Position numbers and translations under genes: made by a program | The notes under the pieces: generated by a model | Database searches by the model: none | The model's input: only the letters and a program-made list of their open reading frames with translations | What the model was told of the DNA's origin: nothing | In this document: positions 44,064 to 55,222 of the stretch, piece after piece | How the letters are laid out: each line of letters starts with the position of its first letter | Numbering within the stretch: position 1 is the stretch's first letter | Assembly (NCBI GenBank): GCA_009761415.1 | Contig: QUOL01000002.1 | Location: 1,054,001-1,118,000, forward strand | Direction of reading: 5' to 3' | DNA from: Sarcomyxa edulis | Lineage: Eukaryota > Basidiomycota > Agaricomycetes > Agaricales > Mycenaceae | Length of the DNA: 64,000 nucleotides

Positions 44064-46883
44064 TCAAGAGATGACCGTTTGACGACGATTGGGCGGTGGC
44101 CTCCCAGTGCTCGGAGTGTTAAAACTACCATGCGATTGTGCACGAGTATATTGAGGCGTCGAAGTCGGCATCGCCACAGGGATGCTGCCGTCTTGACTAG
44201 GCAAAGCAGTCCAAGGACTAGGTAACTGTAGATAAGAGTTCGGGGCTGGGTGTGGCATTCGACCACGAGATACAGGAGGGTAAGGCTGGGAATGCGAAGA
44301 AACGGGGTGCGGTCTATGATCATGCTGGGAGGATCGGGAAGAGGTATCGCCGCTTGAGCGTCTCTGGTGCGTTGCGGCTGTTGGCGGTCGCGACTGGGAT
44401 GGTGACGGTGGATTCGAGTGATATTCGTGACGAGAGGGAGACGGTGACGGTCTACCATTGCTGCTGCTATAGTGAACCGACATTCGTTCTGAACTACGGG
44501 CTGGAGACACAGAATGCTGGGACCTCGGACGTGGGTATTGCTGTAACATGAACGGCGGTGTAGGCGGTAATAACGGCATATCCATAGCGGCAAAAGGCGG
44601 AATGGGCGGTACAGGCGGGAGAAGGCTGGGATTTCCTACATTGACCCACACGTTGTTGTACGAGGAGGAACGATGTTCAGAGGGCGGCCTTCCAGACGTC
44701 GATGCAATTGAATTTCTGTGTGGAGCGGCACTATGAGCGCTCCCACTGTCTCTTCGAAGTCTAACATCCTCCGATGACGACATGTATAGGGAAGGTGGCC
44801 GCGAGCCAGAAGGTAAATGCACCTGCGAAGAATTGCGCTGACTGTTTACAGTCGGAGAGTGACTAGCGATACTCGGTGGTCTGGAGTTCGCGGGAGAACC
44901 AGAATGGTGAGGCGATAGAGACGGTGGCGAAGTGTTTTGGACATTTGGATCTGAGTACTGTTTCCGCGAACCTTGACTTGGCGTAGAGTCGTACAAAGGC
45001 CTCGAATACGAATGCCTTTTAGATTCAGCACGTCTATTACGTTCAATTTCCCGTAAGCTCGTCGAAGAAGCTGATTGGACCAAGCCTGTACCACCGGGGC
45101 CACTGCTACCACTCGGACTAATACCCGCTCTTGAAGATTCTCTCCTGGCCCTGGACGCGGCAAGTTCCTCAGCATACAACTTGGATCTCCTCTCCTCCTC
45201 CATAGCTTTCTTCTCGTTCTCCCATGCTCTCCTCTCCATTTCCCACTCTTGCCTCTCTTTCTCCCGTTTCCTTCGCTCCTCCTCCAACTTGGCTCTCTCC
45301 AAAGCCAGAGCACGTTTCTCCTTCTGCTCAAGCAGAAACTTTGCCTTCTCCTCCTTGCGCTGTTTCATACGCAAGACGTAACCAAGAGGAATCTGGTCAT
45401 CTTTGTCATCTTCAGCAAATCGAACGCCTCGCTTCACGGTCGTAGGAGCAGGAGCAGGAGAAGCTTCGGTATGTAGCGTCAGCGTAGAAGGACCAGGTGA
45501 GACAGTCCCAGGATTATGCTCCATACGAAGCGGTGACGGTACTGCTATATACGGGGAACCCCACGAATGGGATGGTCCTGATATTTTATTTATATATGAG
45601 CGGCAAGGACGACCAACATCACAGCCTCAAGGAAAGCACGTACCAGAGAGCTGTGGCGGTTCCACAGATGCTGACCCCGGGTCAAATTCCTCCGACTCCG
45701 AATTGACGAGATGGACAGAAGGAATTTGACCTTGGGTATCAAACTCGGGGGCGAAACCGGCCATGTATTCGATGGCCTCGGAGTATTCCAAGTCGGCGAC
45801 AGCGAATGATGTTCCACTCACACCTTGGCGAATGATTGATCCGTCTACCGGAATCCAGACAGCGAATCTGTCTTCAAAACACGGACGTGCTATCCACCGA
45901 CTGAGCCCTGGACTGATGGGCGTCACTTGTGTTGAGGCAGGAATAGCTTCTTCGTTGAAGGAAGGGGGTGTACGGAGAGGAATGACAGTTGGAATGGGAC
46001 GAGAGCCGAAGGGTGATATTGACGCCTCTTCAACACGAGTCAGACCCTGATCAGTCATGCTGGCTAGACGCCGGAGGAGGTGTGTTTTGTGCATGGTTGA
46101 TCGCAGATTCCGATTTGTTGGCAAAAAGCGCGGAATATTACATGATCGGGGATACAAGACGTTCCCGGGAGTCTGAACGAATGGGGACGGCGACCATGGA
46201 GGTATGAGGCCATTCTTTGTTAGGTTGCGGAGATTTTCTCGTGATTGGGCTATGGTTGGAGAAGACGACGATCCCGGCGCATGCGCTCTTATTGTTGACG
46301 TGGTGACGGAGTGGGATATGGGTTCAGAATAGTCGTCTTCAGAGCCGGAAGACGTATCCTCATCAGTGTCATCTGCGTGGAGCGGTTGTCGGTTTCCCAA
46401 AGGAGGAGGTTGAAGCGCAGGAGGGGGCCGAGTTTCCCAGTCAGGGTTTGAGGGATGGTCCGTACCCACGGGTGAACTTGAGTGTTTCTTGCTCCCCATC
46501 CAAGAGAACATGGACCGTTTCATGGTAGGTGTTCTGGTTGTCAGAAGGGTCTGATCGTCGGGAGTGCGTAGACTTGTAGAGCCGCTGGAAGAGCTGGAAG
46601 AGTGAGCATGGTCACTGCCTGCGCTGAGCTGTGGGGTCGATGGATCGGAAGGTGGCGTGGTAGAAGCGGCAGTCGACACGGAGAGTACGGTCTGTGCACG
46701 TTTGACATTCTTTCGTGAATCATGAACGGTGAGATCTCTGTCAGGAATGGTACTGGCGGTTGAATTGGAAGCTGGAGAAGATGATTTTTCGCGTTTTGAA
46801 GTAAAGACCGAGGCGAAACGGCGCATGATTGTGGTGGTTGATGAAGAGGAAGAGGTCAGAGCGACATTAGAAAGAAGATCCAA
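44064..46883 (-). CDS. Ser/Pro-rich protein with coiled coil, unknown function
   Basis: Two exons: a 419-codon first exon (start MDLLSNVALTSSSS at 46883) and a second exon (from about 45543), joined LSG/VPSPLRMEHNPGTV over an intron of about 90 nt. Total about 910 residues. Most is low-complexity Ser/Pro. Two parts look structured: a segment in the first exon (FVQTPGNVLYPRSCNIPRFL, then STMHKTHLLRRLASM, and FEDRFAVWIPVDGSIIRQGV followed by FAVADLEYSEAIEYMAGF), and a highly charged coiled coil (LLEQKEKRALALERAKLEEE and on to EEERRSKLYAEELA). It ends NRRQTVIS. No domain is recognised. Similar mixed disorder and coiled coil occurs in cortical or cytoskeletal proteins, but that is only a guess. 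Confidence 0.75.
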
Positions 46884-47223
46884 CTAGAGCGACTAGAGAT
46901 GGAAACAATGTGATGATTGGGTCTTATAATTATAAAATAGGTGAGAGAGACAGCGCACATGAACGGCCGGCGACGAAACCCGATACGATGGCGTTTTGCA
47001 GCGATTTCAAACTGACTTTTGAGGTAAAATAAAGAGTCCTAGTAGGGATGGGTAGGTCCTAGAAGGGAAAAGAAGGGAAGAAACTTGGAAAAGAGCTCAA
47101 GGAACGGCAGCGTTTGGCAGTGAATCAGTGCCACCCAACTTGAAGGGGAAAACGACTTTTTTTCTCAAACGTTCTTGCATCAGCCGCCGTCGGCCTCTTG
47201 CCACTTGGGCTATTTTTATTCTT
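46884..47223. promoter_or_regulatory. Upstream region of the Ser/Pro-rich gene
   Basis: 340 bp, no gene. Contains purine-rich stretches and a candidate TATA-like TATAATTATAAAATA near 46924, about 40 bp before the start codon of the gene on the reverse strand. Confidence 0.35.
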
Positions 47224-49856
47224 TTAGTCCTCAAGCTCGCCGTCTGACATATCCTCCTCAAGGCACATCTCGCTAATTCCTCTAGATCTTCTTTTCTTCT
47301 CTCGTCTCCACCACCGCATTACCCTTCTCTCCAAATTCTCACTCACTTCCAGAAAATATTCCATATCAACCCCAGCCCATCTCGACGCCCTCTTCACCAC
47401 AACCCCATACTCCTCCGGCAGCTCTCCTAACACATCTCTCGAGTTGTATATCGCGTATGACTGTGCGGGCCGAAGCGGAGTCTCGACCCCTTCGGTATCA
47501 ACCTCTTCCATGACTGGCACTGCCGCACCAAGTTGCCTCCGAATTTCCTTTCCTTCATCGGTCGATGATCCTCGTTCCTCGTTCCTCCGCCCCCCAGCCA
47601 GCGCCAGCGGGAAGTAGTTCGATAACAGATTCCATCCTGCACACAGTAACATAACACAATCCATTCATCGTGTCAGTTGACCCGTTCTTCGACAGAAGCT
47701 CAAAGTTAGCCACCCACCCGTGTTCTCGTCATCCACCGATCCCACTCCCAACAGCGCGTCTTGGCAGAAATCAAGGTATTCATCTAGCGTTCCCTCGCTC
47801 ATGTCCCCGACCGACCTGTGATAACGAACGTCATTCGTAAGATATGGGATGTTTAATCTTGAGACAAAAACACGCCACCCCGACCGGAGTAGCAAGCATA
47901 TAAAAAAATGAGCTCACAAAGGTGTCCAAGAGCCAAACTGGAACATATCCTCATCCTTTCGCCGGTGTCCCGTACTCGTACTCGATCCCTCCATGTCCAT
48001 CTCCTTCAACAAACTCATATACTCGTCGATTCGAGGTAGAGCACATGCTGGATCATCCGGATGTCTCGGAAGTCTAAATAGAACGAACATTCGTCAGCTC
48101 ACCTCTCACGATAAAGGCATAAGACCATCGAGCAAAGGAGTTGCACCTTGGCAAAGCCCGAGGCACAAGGCAATTTGGGAAGAAAGGGAATTCGTGCACC
48201 TACCTCACTTTCCCATCTAAGCCATATACCATCTTCAGTACTATCACTGCTGTAGCCACTAAAGCCAGTTCCGGTGGTGCGTTATCATACTTGTGGATCT
48301 CCGGATCGCGCCGTTTGAGTTGTGGAAGCCCCGGGGCGAGGGTATGGTGTAGGGTTAATGGAAGAGAAAGTACATGCGCGAGACGCTTCGTCAGACTGTA
48401 TAATGTTGCTGTAAAGTCATGAATCAGTGATTTGCCGGGCACGAGATATCGATTATCTCACGTGTTCCACCCAAGCACTTTACAGCCCTCCAGAGTATAG
48501 GTCCAGCGTTGGCTTCCGGGATGAAGATGCCATATGACGCGTATAATCGCTTTGCTAGACGAGATACGTGCGTGTGGATCGTAAGAGTCGACGGGGCATG
48601 CTGCAGTAAATGAAGCATTATCAACATGCATTACATTGCCTATGGGTTTGGTGTATAGACTCACGTAAGGAGTCATAGCCTGTTTATGATGTTTCGTGAG
48701 ATGTACCACCATGTTCGGCGGAAGGACCTTTATTGGATCTAGGTACGGCAGTTGGTATGATTCAATAAGTCTGTAATGCAATATCGATTGGGATGAGAAC
48801 GTAGAAAAAGCCAAGAGTCCATAATCTATGCCACACACCTTCGCAGATCCCGATACAAGACTGGGATCCTCAAGATCCAACAGCCGAGGACAAGAACAAC
48901 GAGTGTGCTAGCGGGTCCTTCGCGTTTATACCGTCCTCTATTTCTAGACGGTCTTTTCTTCGGAATGGGCACTTTTGCACCATCATCTTCCTCAGAAGAA
49001 GACGAACTAGAGGGTATCTCGGAATTGGCGCGAAGGAGCTCTTCAAGTTCTGGGTCGCGTTCGGGTAGTTTACCTTCGCCGTCGCGTTCATCTTCATCTT
49101 CGCTGGACGAGGAGGAAGAGGATCGTGAGCCTGCACCGTCATTCTCCTTCCTCATCTCGGCATTCCTGGTATTGGGCCTTCCATTGTTCTCAGGAGTCGT
49201 GGCCTTGGCTTTCTCTTTTCCCTTCACATCCTCATCCAAGTTACCTTCCCCTCTAGCATGGAAGTACGGCTCCGCAGAGGGTGGGTCTGGGAGCAGACTC
49301 AAATGAAGAGCCCATACATCTCTACATATAATCTAGAAGCCCACCGACGATAGTCAGTGACAAGGTGAGTGATCAAGAAACAACATCGACTCACCTCAAA
49401 TTCCTTGGGCAACTCCCAAAGTTCCGTCAAAGCTGCAACCTGTTTCCGCAAAATAATCTGTTGACACTCAAAGAAATGGTATCGACCTCTAGCCCCGTGG
49501 TACACTGATGATCAAATCCGAGCAAGTCAGAAACGAATGCATCTTCCCTGCATCGACTGTGTATCTACTCACATTTAGGATCAGCCGTACTCTCCCTCTC
49601 CTTCTTCTTCCTTCCACTCTTCAACGTCCGTTTCCGCAGCGCATGCGGTCCCATCTCTTCGGCTTCAGTCGCTTCATTACGATAGTTCTAGACGAGTCGT
49701 ATACACGTCCTGGATAGTCAATGTGTATTCCAGCTAGAGGAAGGAATATAAACGCACCTGGAGTACATGCCCCTCACTACACGCTATGAGACCACTCGAA
49801 GGCTCTTTGTGCCATTGCTTTGATTTGCAGACTGGACATCTGCGCCGTGGAGCCAT
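47224..49856 (-). CDS. RRN7: RNA polymerase I core factor subunit Rrn7 (TAF1B)
   Basis: TFIIB-like factor that recruits RNA polymerase I to the rDNA promoter. The first exon is the diagnostic zinc ribbon: MAPRRRCPVCKSKQWHKEPS then SGLIACSEGHVLQ (start at 49856), followed by NYRNEATEAEEMGPHALRKR, TLKSGRKKKERE, and VYHGARGRYHFFECQQIILR. An acidic, Ser-rich loop separates the cyclin-like repeats. Later exons: LIESYQLPYLDPIKVLPPNM, TIHTHVSRLAKRLYASYGIF, RLAHVLSLPLTLHHTLAPGL, PPELALVATAVIVLKMVYGL, LPRHPDDPACALPRIDEYMS and the C-terminal exon (GWNLLSNYFPLALAGG ... DMSDGELED). About ten exons; inner borders are approximate. Confidence 0.85.
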
Positions 49857-50511
49857 AGGCGAAATCTATAGTATATGCAGTTGATTGATGATATGTCGTA
49901 CTGTTCGGGCGGCAACTTGAACTCGAATTTGCCAAGTGTTACTAGTATGCGTTCCTGAATATCAGCGTCCTCGCTAATAGTGAAAGGAGGAGAAACGGGT
50001 CTAGAAGGCTGGGGTATTTAAGCTCGTATTAAGGTTGCCGTTGAACGAGCTCGAAGTCGATGAGCGACATCGGCTCGAATTGGACATTGAGATCGTCTAG
50101 ATGATCGAGCCAAAATCTTCATGAAATCATGTTCATGTTCGCGAGGTCGAGAACTCACGTCACGTCGTTAAGACAAAGACACGCTGTTGTGTATATAGTA
50201 GTGGTACAATACACTAGCAGGAGCCCTCGAAGTAGAAAGCTGCTACATAGTACGGAAGGAAAGAAATGGGAAAAAAATTTCGACAATAAAAATAACAATT
50301 ATTTATAAAAGGATGGACTGGCGATAGCAAGGCAGGCCCGGAGGACTGAAAGCTGGAGGTGGGGATGCAATGTTCAACGACGGAGGGACCAATCGGACGC
50401 AGAGCATTGGGGAAATAATGAATGTAGAAAAGAATATTGGTGGATACATTGATACAAAAACCCAAACTAGGAAAAAAAAGACCCATGACTTCAAGACCAC
50501 GGATAGTAGAT
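49857..50511. other. Intergenic region upstream of RRN7
   Basis: 655 bp without a supported gene. Short T-rich reverse frames near 50214-50500 have no motif. Should hold the RRN7 promoter and the 3'UTR of the four-span membrane protein gene. Confidence 0.35.
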
Positions 50512-51786
50512 CTAAAGCTTCTTCGCCGGTGAACTAGTCGCGTCTTGAGGTGTGTATTCAGGAAGGAGCCCCTCGTCGACCTGTATCGGAAGACTTATCC
50601 TGCCGACAGTTTCTCTGGAGCCTGAAGGCGGCCCAGTGACCGACGCAAGGCTGGATTGTCGGTGTTTGTGGGATGAGCGGGGTGAAGAGGTACTGGAAGA
50701 GGGGGACCCAGAGTCTGAGAAGGACTCTGAGCGAGATATCCAGGCTTCGGTGGCACTTCGGACTACGTCAGGAGGAAGAGAGGAGAATGGCACCGGAGCA
50801 TAGATGATAGGTGTCAGTGACGATGTGTTCGGGCCGATGGTGATTGTAGGAGGGAACGTGGTCGAGATTGAAAGTGGGTGAGGATGATGGAAAGATGACT
50901 GGGGAGTGGGTAAGAGGTATATCCTTTGGAGGGAATGTCCACGAGAATCTTTCGATTGTGAACGGTTGCGGGAGTGGGAGTGAGAACGCGAATGAACATG
51001 CGTGGGAAGTCCTGGGCGTTGATGCCTAGATATGTGGGTGTAGTAATTTGTGACAGCCATGAGGAAGTGCAGCTGTAAGGTAAGATATGATTAGTCAAGT
51101 GACAGATGTAAGCAGCTTTGGTACGCACTCTGACAACGACGAGGACGACCATGACGGCCACGCTCATGAGAACGGCCCTCTCGAACCACAATTCACAGTT
51201 CTCCAAGTTGAGACCCATTTCGACCAAATCACGCATGAGTTCTGGCTGGCGGGAGAGTTCCTCGCAGATACTAGCGCGCAAAGATGCGCTACGGAATGCG
51301 GAGTATGTGACAAGGATAGCGGAAAAAGTCGTGAATGAGAAATCAGCGATAGAATAGTCTCGATAGAATCGAATAAAAGTGGGTTTGTTCTGAAATGGGA
51401 TGAGTTGATACTCGTACGACATATGTTTGTGATTATACGTACCTTGACAATCCCGATGAACCCAATGGCGCACACCGTCGCTGCTGCAACGAAATATGCT
51501 GATAGAATACTCCAGACGAGCTTGACACCGTCAATGCCCCAAGGCCATCTATCGCTGGCAGTTTCCCATTCGCTTTCTGGTTCCCGTTTGAGCGTACGCC
51601 ATGTTGATATGACTTGTACGGCCAAGGCAAAGTTAACGACGACGCCAAAAAGGGTTATGAGGATGGATGCGAATCTGTTGTAACGCAAGATCCTTGAGTT
51701 AGACGGCGGCATGGCGAGAGAGAGAGAGAGGAAAAGGATAGCGGGTGTGCCAACAGGAGGTTGATGACTAACCTGATTCTGACCAT
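50512..51786 (-). CDS. Four-span membrane protein with disordered tail, unknown function
   Basis: I place the start in a 14-nt first exon (ATGGTCAGAATCAG at 51786) spliced to RFASILITLFGVVVNFALAV, because this gives a clean membrane start; a frame starting MPPSNSRILRYNRFAS at 51712 is an alternative. Four hydrophobic segments: FASILITLFGVVVNFALAVQ, LVWSILSAYFVAAATVCAIG, FSFTTFSAILVTYSAF and VLMSVAVMVVLVVVR. Between them lie polar loops (WRTLKREPESEWETASDRWP; REELSRQPELMRD-like). The tail after MAVTNYYTHISRHQRPG is Ser/His/Pro-rich and disordered. No family is recognised; topology resembles small tetraspan fungal proteins. Confidence 0.72.
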
Positions 51787-53257
51787 TTTCGAGGGGGCGG
51801 AAGGAACGGAGAAAAGCTGACAGAGTCAAGGACAAATTTGGGCTCAAGATATAAAAACGACAGTCACGATATCAGTCAACTTCAGATGGGCCCACCAGCG
51901 AGAGGAACAGAGGAAACCCGGAGGACGGCACATTCTTATGTGACCTCCGTGACCACATCCACGATGGACGACAGCCGTTGGACTCTCCGTTGCTCACCGT
52001 GACCATCATGGATAGCCCATCCTGGAACAATATCCGCACAATCTCCCACTCAACATCAGGTAGGGATACGTCTCATTGGCCAAACGACACCGTGGCGCTC
52101 TATTACTGGCACTAGGACAATGTCCGACCGGGACAAGTCCTGCCATTGGCGGGCAGGCATGGGAACACCGAGTCTATCGACCTCGGAAGTCGCTATGTAC
52201 ACCAAATTTAAAACGTACCTCCGGGACACCCGACTCAGACATCCACAGCCAATCGTACGATTCATGTAGTAGACTGGAGATATACTCACACGTACGACAC
52301 TGTGAGCTGTATTTTTGGGATTGTGGCGATACTTGTTGCTATTCAATATTTTCAATGGCTAGATGATGTTCCAGTCAATCAATGAACAAAGAAGTAATTG
52401 TTACGGCTATGCGCCGCGGGGGAAAACTAATGGGACTGTTACCCCGCACCGAAGTGTTACTTCATCTGTCAATGTTATCAGATATTCTTGGACAAATCGA
52501 TGCATGATTGGATCCATGTAAGGTGATTCTAGTTCTAGGTCGAAAGAACCCATCGCCATTTGAATGGTGTTATTCCTTGAATCTCGGTCGGACAAGTGGG
52601 AGGTGTTATAAGAGCAATTGCAAGTAGCCAAAGATCGAACGCGTCGTCGTGTATTCCAATCGCGTAGTAAAAACATAGACAGGAAATATGGAAACGACCT
52701 AAGATGCTTTATGAAGGAGACACACAGGTGGAAGATATGACGAACCCATAGGCCAACGTGACGCACCCACCGCAAAGCCCTAGCGAGACAATGCATGCAA
52801 GATGTTAGAGACAAGTCTCGACCGTGTCGATGTATTCCGCGTCAGATAGCCAAAGAAGAACCGTCAAGTGGCGTTCATGAGCGAGCTTGACGACACGCCT
52901 TGCGAAGAGGTGATTTTGTTCAAGAGAAAAACTCCGAATTGGAAGTCGCACTTCGACCAATTTCTGATAGCCATCTCAGAGACGAGAACCTCGTGGTCCG
53001 CATAGAAGAACGGTCAGTGTGGCAAAAGAAAGAGGCTATCGTGATCAATAACGCTGGGGAGAACGTTAAAATGATGAGGGAAAAGGACCATCGATTCAAG
53101 ATTTTCTCACCTGATTAGTCGATTAGAAAGATAATCGACGTAACACGTCTCGTCAAGATCAAGTCCATGGACGACAGCGCTATTGAAAAAGCACGGATGT
53201 CGTCTCACCGAGGTACTTGAAGCGCTGTGAGGAAGAAGTGGAGATGGACAGAGCAGT

Positions 53258-53435
53258 GGTAGACACCAGGGAGCTTAAGCGCTCTGAATAGAGTGCGAAA
53301 AAGATTCCATTGCGTATGACTTGACGGGCATTGCCGATTTGTAGTCCTAAGGCTCGAACGATCCAGATGAAAGATGGAGAAAAGACCTTCGAGAACTAGA
53401 ACCGGGACTCTGCAGCACCTGAGGCATCAGCAGGA
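53258..53435. repeat. Diverged direct repeat, unit A
   Basis: Shares ordered anchors with unit B: GACACCAGGGAGCTTAAGCGC, then AGTGCGAAAAAG, then TAGTCCTAAGG, then AAAGACC, then CCTGAGGCATCAGCA. Anchor spacing is similar in both units. Confidence 0.55.
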
Positions 53436-53689
53436 TGACGGACAAGAGGCGAATGAGCCGGGACTTTTTTTAGAAAAGGACGGGAGGAGAAGGAAAAGGT
53501 CCTGCTGAAATGGACTTCGGGTGACCTATGGATTGGAGAAGATCCTGGGATGATAGCCAAGGAATGTCCGAGGACCACCTGCAGATATGAGCCGTACTAA
53601 ACCACACTTCGAGAACGATATACGGTGACAGTTGACTTCTACCCGAAGCTGAAGAGCGCAAATGAACGGTGCAGCCAAGACGCGTTAGT

Positions 53690-53878
53690 GACACTAGGAG
53701 TTTAAGCGCGTCGAATACCAGTACAGTGCGAAGAAACGACCTTTTTGCGCGTAGCTTAATGGGGACAGATAGTCCTACAGCTGGACCCATTCAAAAAGCA
53801 ACTGTTGAGACAAAGATAGGTCCCAAAAGACCACAGATGAGTTACATCCTGTCATCCAAGCCCTGAGGCATCAGCAAT
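53690..53878. repeat. Diverged direct repeat, unit B
   Basis: Matches unit A in order: GACACTAGGAGTTTAAGCGC, CAGTGCGAAGAAAC, ATAGTCCTACAG, AAAAGACC, CCTGAGGCATCAGCA. Offset between units is about 430-445 bp; the exact boundaries are uncertain. Confidence 0.55.
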
Positions 53879-55222
53879 TTCGGGTAAATTAGAAACAAGA
53901 AACATAAGGAGGTGTTGCCCTATGAGAGTACGCCAACTCGTGCCTCTGCAAAGGTATTCTTGTCTGGTAAGTAGAACGATCTGGACTTCAGGAGCTTCAG
54001 TGGCTGATGGATGCATTAGATAAGGGTGAGAGGGGTGAGAATGACCTGGTGTAAAATTAACAAAGGAGGATCGCCTAGATCCTCTGTAGTCCGACTCCGA
54101 TACGCGAAGGGGACTCAAACATTGCGATTAAATCGACTAGGGTTCGAATTTAGAGACGAAAAGATCTGTTATATCATGTCGGATTGACAGACTGGAAGGA
54201 GCTTGGAAGAACTCGAGAGCCGTGACCGCGTTCGAAGTTGAAGTTGTTCGAAAGTGGTACGAACAAGCCCAGGCACCACATCCGATTGGCACATGGAACC
54301 TGCAAGAAACTAACTTGGGAACTTTTAACGTTAACGTTTCGAGACATGAGGGATGCCTCTCATCGTCGATATCGAGGGTGGCATGCATATGGATAGAGAC
54401 TTGAGAATCGCGTACGACTGACCAATAGGCATTCCCATTAGTGCAAGCGAACTCCTTCGACGCCGGGGGTGACTCCGACTCAGACTCGTGCCGTTTCTCC
54501 ACGTAACTGAGCCGAGGCATTAGTGGACATTCGAGCCTGGATTCAAGTCAGACTTGGCTTGCTGCGAGGTCACTTGGTCGAGGAAGTTCCCTCCCATTTG
54601 TATTGCAGCTGTAGGAACATTCGGCCGGCAGATTTGAATGTATCGCCCGCTGAACCACTGGGTGCGATGGTACACGGACGAAGAGGTGATTTCGCCGTAG
54701 CATTCCGGTGGGCAGATGAAAAAAACACACAGATTAGGCGGTGGCAAAAGCGCTCACTTGGGGCGACCTCATGGGAAGGGATAATCCCGGTGATCTAGGA
54801 CTACAAATTATTGTGTCTGGAGTCGACATGGACCTACACGGACGTTGTTCAGTGAGGTAAATTATGTTGCCACTCACCAAAGTGCACCAATGGCAGACAC
54901 TCACGGGTGTCTGCTAGCGCTCTTTCTGATGCAATTTTCAGCTGGAACGGTAGATGCCTATACGCTGGGTCAGTTTTGTATCCTCGATTGATGAAATGCG
55001 AGTTTAAACTGTGGGGTGGTCCAGACTTTTTTAGATGGAGATCGTGGGCCAGGCCTTGACTGCCGCTTTTGTCCAGCCTCGATTCTCCACAAAAAATATG
55101 GGACCTACAGGCGGGGGTTTTTACCACCCACCCTCTCTTCTCCTCATCCTACCTCCATACCTATATCTCCTTCCTATTTCTACTCCTCCAAGTCGTCGTT
55201 TCTGTCTATTTATCTTCAAATA

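Larger units (their letters stand above)
51787..55222. other. 3.4-kb gene-poor stretch with diverged direct repeats
   Basis: No gene is convincing. Open frames of 60-135 codons occur on both strands (for example 52407-52814 minus and 54137-54520 minus) but none shows a motif, a start context or a splice pattern like the neighbours. Two stretches near 53250-53440 and 53680-53880 share ordered similarity. This may be a decayed gene or transposon, or a long regulatory region. The last 200 bp are C/T-rich and probably the TPA1 promoter. Confidence 0.5.

Noticed and set aside
52407..52814. 135-codon reverse frame in the gene-poor stretch
   Set aside because: No domain recognised and neighbouring frames do not connect with it by plausible introns.
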